DNA from: JBBIOI01 sp037443425
GTDB taxonomy: Bacteria; Desulfobacterota; BSN033; UBA1163
NCBI GenBank assembly: GCA_037443425.1
Contig: JBBIOI010000008.1
Coordinates: 1-48,082 of the forward strand
Length of the DNA stretch: 48,082 nucleotides
Direction of reading: 5' to 3'
The translations under genes were made by a program, and so were the position numbers. Of the stretch, positions 18,297 through 27,671 are shown one piece after another; the stretch's first letter is position 1, and the number at the start of each line of letters is the position of its first letter. The notes under the pieces were generated by a model. It ran no database searches and was not told the origin of the DNA. It saw nothing but the letters and a program-made list of their open reading frames with translations.

Positions 18297-18339
18297 TAAA
18301 GATAGGATTTTGAAATCTAACTTTAAATTGGGGGTTGAA

Positions 18340-19665
18340 ATGGAGTTCGATATTAAAGATATATCGTTAGCTGATAAGGGGAGCCTCCGTGTACAATGGG
18401 CAGAGATTGCTATGCCTGTCTCGAGGCTTATAAGAAATCGGTTTGAAAAGGAGAAGCCCCTTAAGGGTATTAGATTATCAGCATGTTTACACGTGACTAC
18501 AGAAACAGCCGTTTTAATACAGACCTTATTGGCAGGAGGTGCAGAGGTAGCATTATGTGCATCAAACCCGTTAAGTACACAAGATGATGTTGCTGCATAC
18601 CTTGTAAGATACTGTAATGTTCCAGTATTCGCCAAAAAAGGCGAGGATAGCGAAACATATTACCTACATATACAGAAGGCATTGTCATTTTTACCAAATA
18701 TTACAATGGATGATGGGGCTGATCTTGTCTCATCACTCCACTTTATTGCCTTAGAGAAATGGGGAGAGCTGTCTACATCTATTCGAAAATGGGCAAAGGA
18801 GCTGACACCTAAAAATAGAATGGAATTGATCGAAGGTGTTATAGGAGGCACGGAAGAGACAACCACCGGAGTTATAAGACTTCGTTCAATGGAGCGACAG
18901 GGTGTTTTAAAGTTTCCTGTAATATCTGTTAATGATGCTGAAACAAAACACTTCTTTGATAATCGTTATGGAACAGGACAATCCACAATAGATGGAATTC
19001 TAAGGGCAACGAATAGGTTGCTTGCAGGTTCAACGTTCGTCATATCTGGATATGGCTGGTGCGGAAAAGGTTTAGCCATGAGGGCGAGGGGAATGGGTGC
19101 AAATGTAATTATTACAGAGGTAAATCCAATAAGGGCACTTGAGGCTGTCATGGATGGATTCAAGGTATTGCCGATTTCTAAGGCATCTGAAGAGGGAGAC
19201 ATATTTTGTACTGTCTCAGGAAATATCAATGTCATTAGAAAAGAACATTTTTTAAAGATGAAGGATGGGGCAATAGTAGCCAACTCCGGACATTTCAATG
19301 TAGAGATCGATATTGAAGGACTTATGCAAATTGCACGTTCAAGAAAAAAGATTCGAGATTATGTAGAAGAGTTTCAACTGGAATCAGGCAAAAGGATATA
19401 TCTACTTGGCGAGGGAAGATTGATTAATCTTGCCTCTGCTGAGGGACATCCTTCAGGTGTGATGGATATGAGTTTTGCAAATCAGGCTTTAGCCGTTGAA
19501 TATCTTGTTAAAAATCAAAGGGTCTTAGAGAAAAAGGTTTATCAAATTCCAGAGGCGATAGATCGAGAGATTGCCTATTTAAAACTCAGGTCAATGGGGA
19601 TCGAAATTGATCAACTTACGGATGAGCAGGCAAGCTACCTCAGTTCGTGGGAGAAGGGTACATGA
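18340..19665 (+). CDS. ahcY: Adenosylhomocysteinase
   Basis: NAD-dependent hydrolysis of S-adenosylhomocysteine to adenosine and homocysteine, closing the methyl cycle with metK. The NAD-binding GYGWCGKGLAMRARGMGA lies in the middle and the N-terminal catalytic segment contains LHVTTETAVL. The C-terminus ends in TDEQASYLSSW. I start at ATG 18340, 5 nt after a GGGGG tract, giving MEFDIKDISLADKG, the usual family start. The in-frame TTG at 18310 lacks a ribosome binding site. The product has 441 residues. Its TGA overlaps the next ATG by 4 nt, coupling it oddly to an efflux operon. Confidence 0.95.
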   Translation: MEFDIKDISLADKGSLRVQWAEIAMPVSRLIRNRFEKEKPLKGIRLSACLHVTTETAVLIQTLLAGGAEVALCASNPLSTQDDVAAYLVRYCNVPVFAKKGEDSETYYLHIQKALSFLPNITMDDGADLVSSLHFIALEKWGELSTSIRKWAKELTPKNRMELIEGVIGGTEETTTGVIRLRSMERQGVLKFPVISVNDAETKHFFDNRYGTGQSTIDGILRATNRLLAGSTFVISGYGWCGKGLAMRARGMGANVIITEVNPIRALEAVMDGFKVLPISKASEEGDIFCTVSGNINVIRKEHFLKMKDGAIVANSGHFNVEIDIEGLMQIARSRKKIRDYVEEFQLESGKRIYLLGEGRLINLASAEGHPSGVMDMSFANQALAVEYLVKNQRVLEKKVYQIPEAIDREIAYLKLRSMGIEIDQLTDEQASYLSSWEKGT

Positions 19666-20930
19666 ATTGGTTAAGAAGAAAAGCGAAATTGGTTATTGTA
19701 ATCTTTATAATCCTCCTTGCCGGACTTGTACTTTATAGAGGTTGGGCAGTCACCCAAAAAAAGACCCTAACCCAGAGGACAAAGCGTGGCGAAATTCCTG
19801 TTCAAATATCTCCAGTTGCTTTAAGACCGATTACCTATTCAATTTCAATGTCAGCTGATATCCTGCCTTTGATGCAAGTCGATCTATTTCCAAAGATTTC
19901 AGGTTATATAGAGAGCGTTAATGTTAGTCTTGGAGATAGGGTTCAGAAAGGGCAACTCATTGCCCAGATAGATAAGACCGATTACTTACAGAAGGTTAAA
20001 GAAGCAGAAGCTCGGGTATTGCAAGCAAGGGCCCAGCTCTTAGAAATTGAGACAGGAACAAGGGTCGAAGAACTCAGACAGGCAGAAGAGGCTGTAAGGC
20101 AGGCTGAGTCACGTTTTAACAATGCAAAGATACAGAGGGAAAGGATTGAAGCCCTTTATAAGAAGGGGGTTATTTCGAAAAAAGAGTATGACCTATCAGA
20201 GATGGAATATACAGTTTCTGAGGCACAACTTGAGGCAGCACGGGAGCATCTTAAGTTATTAAAAGAAGGGGCAAGGAAAGAGGTAAGGGAGGCTTCACAG
20301 GCAAAGCTTAAGGAGGCAGAGGCAATATTAGCACAAGAAAGACTTAAACTTCAATATACACAGATCGTTGCACCATTTTCAGGAGAGATAAATCGAAGAT
20401 ACGTTGAGCCAGGATTGCTTGTATCTCCATCAACACCAATTGTCAATATTGTTCATACAGATACGCTTAAGGTTATAGCAAATATTCTGGAGAAAGATGT
20501 ACCATATATAAAGATAGGGATGAAGGCAAAGATTAGGCCAGAGGCATTTCCTGATAGAGTATTTGAAGGAAAGATCATGCATCTTAGCAGTTCTTTAGAT
20601 TTACATACAAGGACACTACAGGCCGAGATATATATTCCAAACCAGGATAGAATAATTAAGCCAGGGATGTTTTCAAGGATTGAAATTACTTTAGTAGAAA
20701 AACCTAAGGCTTTGGTTATTCCAAAAGTTGCATTGATAGAACAGGGAAAAGAAAAATTTGTTTTTATTCTTAAAGGGAATCACGTAACAAAGAGACCTAT
20801 CCTAATCGGGTTTGAACAGGATCAATTCATAGAAATCCAAGAAGGTTTATCAGAAGGAGATATAGTTATAACTAAAGGACAGGATTCACTGCGTGAAGGT
20901 TCTTTAGTGAGGGTGATCGAAGGGAGTTAA
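19662..20930 (+). CDS. RND efflux periplasmic adaptor (membrane fusion protein)
   Basis: Adaptor subunit linking an RND pump to an outer-membrane channel. The N-terminal membrane anchor (about residues 9-24) precedes a first biotinyl-lipoyl half (IESVNVSLGDRVQKGQLIAQID), a long Ala/Glu/Arg-rich coiled-coil hairpin (about 95-205) and a second lipoyl half with APFSGEINRRYVEPG. The beta-barrel and membrane-proximal domains close the protein. I use ATG 19662, which overlaps the ahcY stop and follows GAGAAGGG, rather than GTG 19647. The product is 422 residues. The pump gene begins 6 nt later. Substrate unknown; no TolC-type gene is in the window. Confidence 0.9.
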   Translation: MNWLRRKAKLVIVIFIILLAGLVLYRGWAVTQKKTLTQRTKRGEIPVQISPVALRPITYSISMSADILPLMQVDLFPKISGYIESVNVSLGDRVQKGQLIAQIDKTDYLQKVKEAEARVLQARAQLLEIETGTRVEELRQAEEAVRQAESRFNNAKIQRERIEALYKKGVISKKEYDLSEMEYTVSEAQLEAAREHLKLLKEGARKEVREASQAKLKEAEAILAQERLKLQYTQIVAPFSGEINRRYVEPGLLVSPSTPIVNIVHTDTLKVIANILEKDVPYIKIGMKAKIRPEAFPDRVFEGKIMHLSSSLDLHTRTLQAEIYIPNQDRIIKPGMFSRIEITLVEKPKALVIPKVALIEQGKEKFVFILKGNHVTKRPILIGFEQDQFIEIQEGLSEGDIVITKGQDSLREGSLVRVIEGS

Positions 20931-20936
20931 GGGTCA

Positions 20937-23900
20937 ATGGATTTCATCAAGGTCTTTTTAAGAAATCCTGTTGCCCGACTTATGATTTCCATTGGAATTA
21001 TCCTTTTGGGAATCATCGCCTTCTCAAACCTTGCCATTGATCTATTTCCAGACATCTCATATCCGGTTGTTTCGGTCGTTACCGAGTACCCAGGGGCAAG
21101 TCCTGAAGACATTGAGGTATCGGTTACACGTTTAATAGAGAAAAGGGTAAGCAGAATCCAGAATGTTCGATATGTTTCTTCACGGTCAAGAGAAGGAATA
21201 TCTATAGTAACGATTGAATTCTATTGGGGGACCAATCTTGATACTGCCTCTATTGATGTTCAACAGAGTCTGAGTCAGATACAGAATCTTTTACCCGAAG
21301 ATGCCTCGACACCAGTAATTTACAAGTTTGATCCATCACAGATTGCTGTAGTGGTACTTGCTGTTACAGGGCCTATGGATGAGTATAAGCTTCGTGAATT
21401 GGCCGAGGATTTTATTGCACCAAGGCTTGAAAGTTTAAGTGGGGTAGCTTCTGCAAACGTTTTTGGTGGAAAGGTAAAAGAGATTCAGGTGGAGCTCGAT
21501 CGTTCAAAGCTTGAAAGGACAAACCTTTCTTTGGACAAAGTAGCACAGGCTATAAGGTCTGCCTATATGGATTTGCCAGGTGGGAGTATAAAAATCGGGA
21601 CAAAAGAGTACGGTGTAAGAACAGTTGGTCGAACATATAATTTTCAAGATTTAGAAGAGGTGGTGGTTTCAAAAAACAATGGCGTCCCAATAAGACTGAA
21701 AGACCTTGGCATAGTAAAGGAAGGATATGAAGATGTTCGCGAACAAGTGCATGTAAATGGCGTAAGAGGGATAATCGTTGGTGTCCAGAAACAGGTTGGA
21801 GGAAATACAGTCACTGTTGTTGATAATGTCCTAAAAGCACTACCAAAGATTCAAAATGAGCTTCCAAAAGGGGTAAGTATTCAGGTTGTAGCGGATCAGT
21901 CTACGTTTATAAGAAAATCAATAAAAAACCTTCAACACGAAGCTATTATGGGGGCACTTCTGGCAGTTGCTATTATTCTAATCTTTCTTGGAAATGTAAC
22001 AAGCACTGTCATAATCTCCCTTTCAATTCCACTTTCTATTATTGCTACATTTGTACTGCTCTATTTTGGAAGATTTACGCTTAACATCATGACATTGGGC
22101 GGATTGGCCCTTGGGGTTGGTCGGCTTGTCGATGATGCTATTGTTGTCCTTGAAAACATTAACCGTCGTATAGATCTGGGTGAGAACCCTGAGGAGGCTT
22201 CTTATAAGGGGGCAAAAGAGGTAAGCAAACCCGTAATTGCAGCAACCATAACAAGTATCATTGTCTTTCTTCCAATAGCATTTATAAAAGGGGTGGCTGC
22301 ACTTTTATTTGTTCAAATGGCATATACAGTTGCTTTCTCGCTTCTTGCTTCCCTCTTCGATTCTTTAACACTTGTCCCTGTTCTGACTTCAAGATTCTTA
22401 AGATCGAGAAAGGATGATGAGAAGACATCATTTTCTCAAAAGATATTTAGAAAGACTAAACCATGGTTAAACTATATTGATTTAAAGTATCAAGACCTAC
22501 TTAGATTTGCCCTTTCAAATCGAAGGATGGTGATATTTGGAGTTGTTTTCATATTTATTGGAACACTGTTTCTCATACCTCTCCTTGGTTCTGAATTTTT
22601 CCCTCCCTCTGATGAGGGACAGATAAGGTTCTCTGTAAGATTACCTCCGTGTTCAAATATCGATGCAACCGAAAAGGTAGTAGAAAAAATAGAAGACGTC
22701 ATTTTCTCTGAAGTTTCGGAGCTAAAATCACTCTGGGCAAGAGCTGGTAGTGGTAAAGGCAGGGGGGCAATATTTGGAGGAAGATTTTCAGGTCAGCATA
22801 CTGGAACCGGGTCAATCATGCTTGTAGATCAATCAGAAAGAGATCGTTCCTCTGAAAAGATTGCGCAGTCATTAAGGGAGAAATTTAGAAGGATTCCTGG
22901 GGCGATGATTACTGTTTTCTCTGGAGGTATTATTTCAAGGGTGATAACTATGGGGGCTGATGAACCAATAGACGTAGAGATTGTTGGTTATGATCTTGAG
23001 ACAGGCAATAGTCTTGCAAAACAGGTTGAAGCCATGCTGAGAGAGGTTCAGGGTATTACAGATATTCAGGTGGGAAGGGAAGAGGGATTCTTAGAATATC
23101 AAATAAGGATTAGACCAGAACGTGTTGCTTCATTTGGTTTAACCACATTGCGCATAGCAGATATAGTAAGAAGTGCTATTGAGGGTAAAGAATCAGCTAT
23201 CTTTGTGGATCCAAAAACAGGAAGGGAACATAACGTAAGGGTTAGACTTCAGGAAAAAGATCGTATGAGTCGTGATGATATAAGGAAGATTCCACTTCCA
23301 GTATCAGAGGCAAAGGTTGTCCCCTTAGAGAATGTAATAGATTTGTCTTATAATGTTTCGCCTATTCAAATTGAGAGGAAATACCAGCAGCGTATAATTC
23401 ACGTCACTGCAAATACAAGTGGAAGAGATCTTGGATCAATAGCCTCGGAGATTGAGGATAAGATATCAAAAATGAAGATCCCTGAAGGTTTCTCTGTTCA
23501 ACTGAAAGGGGCACGGCTGGAGCAGAAAGAGGCTTTTCGGTCATTGATATTTGCAATGGCATTGGCCATTATGTTGATCTATATGGTTTTGGCATCTCAG
23601 TTCGCGTCCCTCCTTTATCCATTTCTTATAATGTTTTCTGTTCCAATGGGTTTTATTGGCGTTATATGGGCACTTTTTCTTACAGGAAATACATTGAGCG
23701 TTATATCATTTATTGGGATAATCATGATGGTTGGGATTGTGGTAAGTAATGCAATCATTCTTATTGATTATATAAACAGATTGAGAAAAGAAGGAATGGG
23801 TTTAGAAGAATCCATAATAAAGGCTGGCCGAACAAGGCTTAGACCTATTTTAATGACCTCACTTACTACTATTTTTGGACTTATTCCTATGGCGCTTGGA

Positions 23901-24056
23901 TTGGGTGAAGGGGCTGAGGCATACTCATCTTTGGCAATCGCTGTCATTGGAGGGCTATCTGTTTCAACCATTCTAACTCTTATATTTGTTCCAACCCTAT
24001 ACTTCGTTGTAGAGAGATTTAGACTGAAGAGAAGACAGACATTAGCACATCCATAA
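20937..24056 (+). CDS. RND efflux pump, HAE1-type permease
   Basis: Proton-driven inner-membrane pump of the AcrB/MexB superfamily, 1039 residues. The layout is canonical: TM1 (about 10-30), first large periplasmic loop (SYPVVSVVTEYPGASPEDIE), TM2-6 from about 335, with the TM4 proton-relay pair in GRLVDDAIVVLENI (DD). A second periplasmic loop follows, then TM8-12 with FSVPMGFIGVIWALFLTGNTLSVISFIGIIMMVGIVVSNAI. The Asp-Asp pair and lack of heavy-metal (CusA) signatures suggest hydrophobic or amphiphilic substrates. It forms an operon with the adaptor just upstream; ispG follows after 26 nt. Confidence 0.95.
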   Translation: MDFIKVFLRNPVARLMISIGIILLGIIAFSNLAIDLFPDISYPVVSVVTEYPGASPEDIEVSVTRLIEKRVSRIQNVRYVSSRSREGISIVTIEFYWGTNLDTASIDVQQSLSQIQNLLPEDASTPVIYKFDPSQIAVVVLAVTGPMDEYKLRELAEDFIAPRLESLSGVASANVFGGKVKEIQVELDRSKLERTNLSLDKVAQAIRSAYMDLPGGSIKIGTKEYGVRTVGRTYNFQDLEEVVVSKNNGVPIRLKDLGIVKEGYEDVREQVHVNGVRGIIVGVQKQVGGNTVTVVDNVLKALPKIQNELPKGVSIQVVADQSTFIRKSIKNLQHEAIMGALLAVAIILIFLGNVTSTVIISLSIPLSIIATFVLLYFGRFTLNIMTLGGLALGVGRLVDDAIVVLENINRRIDLGENPEEASYKGAKEVSKPVIAATITSIIVFLPIAFIKGVAALLFVQMAYTVAFSLLASLFDSLTLVPVLTSRFLRSRKDDEKTSFSQKIFRKTKPWLNYIDLKYQDLLRFALSNRRMVIFGVVFIFIGTLFLIPLLGSEFFPPSDEGQIRFSVRLPPCSNIDATEKVVEKIEDVIFSEVSELKSLWARAGSGKGRGAIFGGRFSGQHTGTGSIMLVDQSERDRSSEKIAQSLREKFRRIPGAMITVFSGGIISRVITMGADEPIDVEIVGYDLETGNSLAKQVEAMLREVQGITDIQVGREEGFLEYQIRIRPERVASFGLTTLRIADIVRSAIEGKESAIFVDPKTGREHNVRVRLQEKDRMSRDDIRKIPLPVSEAKVVPLENVIDLSYNVSPIQIERKYQQRIIHVTANTSGRDLGSIASEIEDKISKMKIPEGFSVQLKGARLEQKEAFRSLIFAMALAIMLIYMVLASQFASLLYPFLIMFSVPMGFIGVIWALFLTGNTLSVISFIGIIMMVGIVVSNAIILIDYINRLRKEGMGLEESIIKAGRTRLRPILMTSLTTIFGLIPMALGLGEGAEAYSSLAIAVIGGLSVSTILTLIFVPTLYFVVERFRLKRRQTLAHP

Positions 24057-24082
24057 ACTACAAAAATGAAAATCTGGGATTT

Positions 24083-25144
24083 ATGATTATAAGAAGAAAG
24101 ACTCGTCAAATATCTGTTGGATCTGTAAAAATTGGAGGGGATGCACCCATTTCAATTCAATCTATGACAAAAACCGATACAAGGGATATTAAAGCAACAA
24201 TAAGACAGATTAAACAACTTGAGGACGAAGGATGTGATATTGTAAGGGTTGCTGTCATTGATGAAGAAGCAGCAGATGCAATAAAAGAGATAAAAAAGAA
24301 GATAAATATACCATTGATTGCTGATATTCATTTTCATTACAGATTAGCATTAAAAGCTATGGAGGCAGGGGCTGATGGTATACGGATTAATCCTGGCAAT
24401 ATTGGTGGGCAAGATCGTTTAAAGAGGATTGTAAAAGAGGCAAAGTTACGTTCCATTCCCATTAGGATTGGTGTGAATGCAGGTTCTCTTGAAAAACAAC
24501 TTCTAAGACAATTTGGAGGTCCAACACCAGAGGCGATGGTTGAAAGTGCCCTGAAAACCATTTCATGGATGGAGGATATCGGGTTTGATCTTATTAAAGT
24601 GTCACTTAAGGCATCTGATGTCTTAAGAACTGTAGAGGCTTATCGTCTATTTTCCAATAGGTCGGATTATCCACTCCATGTTGGAGTTACAGAAGCGGGA
24701 ATAGGAACCTCAGCTATTATTAAATCTTCAATCGGGATAGGTCTGCTTTTAGAAGAAGGTATTGGAGATACAATAAGGGTCTCTCTAACAGGAGATCCGG
24801 TAAATGAAGTTAGAGTTGCAAATGATATCTTAAGGGCATTAAAGATTCGCGATAAGGGTGTTGAGATTATTTCATGTCCAACTTGTGGAAGATGCGAAAT
24901 AGATTTAGTACCTGTTGTGGAAAGGATTGAGAGATATGTCAAGAATATTTCAAAACCAATGACGATCGCTATAATGGGTTGTGTTGTGAATGGTCCAGGT
25001 GAGGCAAAAGAGGCTGACATTGGGATTGCAGCAGGCAAATCATCCGGAGTATTATTCAAAAAGGGAAGAATTATTAAAAAGGTAGATAAAGAGGACTTTG
25101 TAACGGTTTTGTTAGAAGAAGCGGAAAAAATGAATATAGATTGA
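24083..25144 (+). CDS. ispG: 4-hydroxy-3-methylbut-2-enyl diphosphate synthase
   Basis: 4Fe-4S enzyme of the MEP isoprenoid pathway, converting MEcPP to HMBPP. The TIM-barrel domain carries SIQSMTKTDTRD and ADIHFHYRLAL; the C-terminal cluster domain keeps the ligands C265 and C268 (CPTCGRCE) and C300 (GCVVNGPGEA). The 353 residues are standard. ispE at 34084 belongs to the same pathway. It ends 1 nt from the convergent phosphatidyltransferase gene with no visible terminator between them, so antisense read-through in both directions is possible. Confidence 0.96.
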   Translation: MIIRRKTRQISVGSVKIGGDAPISIQSMTKTDTRDIKATIRQIKQLEDEGCDIVRVAVIDEEAADAIKEIKKKINIPLIADIHFHYRLALKAMEAGADGIRINPGNIGGQDRLKRIVKEAKLRSIPIRIGVNAGSLEKQLLRQFGGPTPEAMVESALKTISWMEDIGFDLIKVSLKASDVLRTVEAYRLFSNRSDYPLHVGVTEAGIGTSAIIKSSIGIGLLLEEGIGDTIRVSLTGDPVNEVRVANDILRALKIRDKGVEIISCPTCGRCEIDLVPVVERIERYVKNISKPMTIAIMGCVVNGPGEAKEADIGIAAGKSSGVLFKKGRIIKKVDKEDFVTVLLEEAEKMNID

Positions 25145-25145
25145 T

Positions 25146-25736
25146 TTAAATACTATCAGTTACACGGAGCTTCCTCCAGACATAGTAGATTCTTTGAAGG
25201 ACTGTAAGATGTGTTAGCCCTGCCATAATCCACAATATTGGTTCCATTATGGAAAATAGTGTTCCAATCGAAATAAGTATAATACGTTCCGCCCTCTCCA
25301 TTAATCCAACATTGCACGGCACATTTAATGCCTCAGCCCTTGCTCTAATATAAGATACCAGAATTGTACCTATACTGACAATGGAAGTTAGGATGACAAG
25401 TCCTGGTTCTTCTAATTTTAGATAATAGATTATGAAACCCATAAGTAAGAGAAGGTCTGAATATCTATCTAAGACAGAATCAAGGAATGCACCGAAATTT
25501 GTGACTTTATTTAAATTTCTTGCTGCTACACCATCGAATAGGTCAAAAAGGCCAGATAAAATTATCATTAATCCAGCAAGAAACCATCTTCCTGTTAAAA
25601 CCAGGTATGAGGCTATTAAGTTTATAAGAAATCCAATTAATGTAAAGATATTTGGGCTTATGTACCTGCCAAATACCTTTAATACTATCTTAAATAGGAA
25701 AGGGTCTAATCGATGCCCTATTTTATTTCCAATCAT
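25146..25736 (-). CDS. CDP-alcohol phosphatidyltransferase family protein
   Basis: Integral membrane enzyme that exchanges CMP of a CDP-alcohol, usually CDP-diacylglycerol, for another alcohol such as glycerol-3-phosphate or inositol phosphate. The signature D-x2-DG-x2-AR-x8-G-x3-D-x3-D is complete (DLFDGVAARN...GAFLDSVLD, about residues 64-90). About six hydrophobic segments are seen in 196 residues. It resembles PgsA-like archaetidyl/phosphatidylglycerol-phosphate synthases, but the substrate cannot be set from sequence alone. It is monocistronic in appearance, convergent with ispG and divergent from the PAC2 gene. Confidence 0.88.
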   Translation of the reverse strand: MIGNKIGHRLDPFLFKIVLKVFGRYISPNIFTLIGFLINLIASYLVLTGRWFLAGLMIILSGLFDLFDGVAARNLNKVTNFGAFLDSVLDRYSDLLLLMGFIIYYLKLEEPGLVILTSIVSIGTILVSYIRARAEALNVPCNVGLMERAERIILISIGTLFSIMEPILWIMAGLTHLTVLQRIYYVWRKLRVTDSI

Positions 25737-25749
25737 AATTAAATTTCAT

Positions 25750-25796
25750 CCTCACCACTTCCCCTCTCTCCAACGGAGAGAAGATTGGGGGTGAGG
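25750..25796. repeat. REP-like palindromic repeat
   Basis: Imperfect 47-bp palindrome. Outer arms are CCTCACC (25750-25756) and GGTGAGG (25790-25796). Inner arms are TCTCTCC (25765-25771) and GGAGAGA (25775-25781) around an AAC loop, with CCCC/GGGG between them. The CCTCACC-CCCCTCTCC type of palindrome is dispersed in many bacterial genomes. It can fold in RNA, but lacks a T-tract, so I do not call it a terminator. Confidence 0.7.
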
Positions 25797-25908
25797 AGTA
25801 TTTTCATTGTTTGTAAATATAAATAGTTACCTAAATTCTTTTTAACAAGATAACATTTTTGCACGAAATGTCAATAAACATTCAAAGACCTATGGAGACT
25901 ATGTTGAC

Positions 25909-26176
25909 TTCTGAAAAAATTCTTAATAGACTGGGGAGGTAGGGTTCAAAACCCTTCGAATGCGGGCTTTTAATGTTTAAATTGCTAACAATCGCTTTAA
26001 AAAAACCAATTATTTTAAGGGGATTAATCAATAGTGCTAATCTATAAAAGGTATCCGCTCGAAGGCTTTTTCACCCACCTCCCCACTATGAAAAGATTTT
26101 TAAATAGTTTTTCAGAGATCTCATTCGAAGGCTTTTTATACTTGTCTCCGCAATCTTTTACGGACTTTTTCATAGT
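25909..26176. repeat. Nested long imperfect inverted repeats
   Basis: Arm 1 (25909-25975: TCTGAAAAA, then TGGGGAGGT, then CCTTCGAA) is repeated in inverse orientation at 26041-26118, where the reverse complement reads CTCTGAAAAA, TGGGGAGGTGGG, CCTTCGAG in the same order. A direct copy of TCGAAGGCTTTTT occurs at 26059-26071 and 26125-26137, and ACTATGAAAAG (26085-26095) is inverted at 26165-26176. No ORF lies inside. It looks like a miniature or decayed mobile element, or a dispersed repeat family. Confidence 0.6.
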
Positions 26177-26220
26177 TTAGTTTCCGGAAGCATCCCTTTC
26201 CATTGACATAGAAAGAAGGA

Positions 26221-27132
26221 ATGGGTATTATATTAACAATGATTATGGATGATTTAAATTATATTGAAAAACCAAAACTCAATAGTCCATACCTTATAAT
26301 GGGTTTTGAAGGCTGGCCAAATGCAGCAGAGGTATCGTCTTTTTCAATTCAGCATCTTATAGAAAGATTGGAAGCAAAAAGATTTGCATATATATCTCAC
26401 GATAACTTCTATAAATTCCCTTCGTTAAGACCATCAGGAATAATAAGAAAGGGAAGAATCATTGAGTTAAAATTTCCCACAAATAATTTTTATTATTCTA
26501 AAAATAAACTCTCGAAAGATATAATTTTATTTCAGGGAACAGAGCCACATCTTCAATGGAAATTATTTGTTGAATTGATATTAAGTCTTGCACAGACCTT
26601 TGGTGTTTCTGAGATAATAACTATTGGTGGAACTTACGATTATATCCCCCACACCCTACCTACAAAAGTAAGTGCAGTCTTTAATAACAATGATTTAAAA
26701 GAGAGGATAATTAAGGCAGGAATTGGCCTGACAGAATACAGTGGTCCAATAAGTATCCACACTTTTATCCTCGAGGAAGCCCGACTAAAAGGGATAAGGG
26801 CTATAAGTCTCTGGGGGCATGCACCGCAATATCTGCAGACAAAAAACTTGAAAGTAGCTTTCGAGGTCCTAAGAAAATTGTCTTATTTAATAGAAGAAGA
26901 TATTGACCTATTTAACCTTCAACTGGCAAGCCAATATTTCGATCAGCAGATCAGTCAACTAATAGAAAAGGATCCAAAAATACGGGAAATCATCGAAAGA
27001 TTAGAGGAGACATATAAACAAGAGGAAAAAGGGTTGACTTCTTCCCAGGAGAAAGAGGCATCAAAGGATGATAAAGTTATTTATATCCAGGCTTTTCTTA
27101 AAAGACAGGATGAAGATGAGAAAGGGGATTAA
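26221..27132 (+). CDS. PAC2-family protein
   Basis: Cytosolic protein of the PAC2 (proteasome assembly chaperone 2-like) family, 303 residues. The typical N-terminus is YLIMGFEGWPNAAEVSSFSIQHLI; the middle has ITIGGTYDYIPH, and later SIHTFILEEARLKGIRAISLWGHAPQY. A charged, Glu/Lys-rich C-terminal tail follows. Bacterial members have no firmly assigned function; some relatives resemble ATP-grasp-linked or nucleoside-phosphorylase-like folds. The start is uncertain: AAGGA abuts ATG 26221 directly, and ATGs at 26239 and 26245 (MDDLNYIEKP) fit the family start better. It is convergent with coaD, 1 nt between stops. Confidence 0.8.
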   Translation: MGIILTMIMDDLNYIEKPKLNSPYLIMGFEGWPNAAEVSSFSIQHLIERLEAKRFAYISHDNFYKFPSLRPSGIIRKGRIIELKFPTNNFYYSKNKLSKDIILFQGTEPHLQWKLFVELILSLAQTFGVSEIITIGGTYDYIPHTLPTKVSAVFNNNDLKERIIKAGIGLTEYSGPISIHTFILEEARLKGIRAISLWGHAPQYLQTKNLKVAFEVLRKLSYLIEEDIDLFNLQLASQYFDQQISQLIEKDPKIREIIERLEETYKQEEKGLTSSQEKEASKDDKVIYIQAFLKRQDEDEKGD

Positions 27133-27133
27133 T

Positions 27134-27652
27134 CTAATCATCCCATCCAATCTGTTTCTTTTTAGAATATGGTAGATTAAATTTCTTTTTTAACATCCTG
27201 GCCACAAGATCAGGGACCAATCCTTCAACAGCCCCTCCAAGGCTTGCAACCTCTTTTATAGTTCGTGAGGAAACGAAGAAATAATCTTTGCTTGTCATCA
27301 TAAATATTGTGTCAAGATGATTATTGAGACTTCTATTCATTGAGGCCATATGGAATTCATATTCAAAGTCAGATGTGGCACGTAACCCTCTTAAAATTAC
27401 CCTTGCATTCGTCTTAGCTACATAATCAACTAAAAGACCTTTGAAACTGTCAGCTATAACATTGGGGGTATCTTTAAATACAGCCCTTACCATCTCGAGT
27501 CTTTCTTCAACGGTGAATAATGGTTTCTTCTCTGTATGGTGAGCGATAGCAACTATCACCTTATCGAAGATCTCAAGTGCTCTTTCAACGATATCTATAT
27601 GCCCATATGTAATTGGATCAAAAGAGCCAGGATAGATTGCTATTCTTTCCAT
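27134..27652 (-). CDS. coaD: Pantetheine-phosphate adenylyltransferase
   Basis: Transfers AMP to 4'-phosphopantetheine, the penultimate step of coenzyme A synthesis. The nucleotidyltransferase motif YPGSFDPITYGHIDI is at residues 7-21, RGLRATSDFEYE in the middle, and SSRTIKEVA near residue 128. The 172 residues exceed the usual 160 by a basic C-terminal tail. Last gene of the ndk operon, 19 nt after rsmD; the rsmD-coaD pair is a common bacterial arrangement. Confidence 0.95.
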   Translation of the reverse strand: MERIAIYPGSFDPITYGHIDIVERALEIFDKVIVAIAHHTEKKPLFTVEERLEMVRAVFKDTPNVIADSFKGLLVDYVAKTNARVILRGLRATSDFEYEFHMASMNRSLNNHLDTIFMMTSKDYFFVSSRTIKEVASLGGAVEGLVPDLVARMLKKKFNLPYSKKKQIGWDD

Positions 27653-27671
27653 ATATCTTTGCTCTCCTTTC

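Larger units (their letters stand above)
25737..26220. other. Intergenic repeat-rich stretch
   Basis: A 484-nt gap between divergent genes. It holds a REP-like palindrome (25750-25796) and a nested set of long imperfect inverted repeats (25909-26176). No ORF with a plausible start and no tRNA-like fold was seen. Promoters for both flanking genes should lie here, but none matches consensus well enough to call. Confidence 0.7.
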
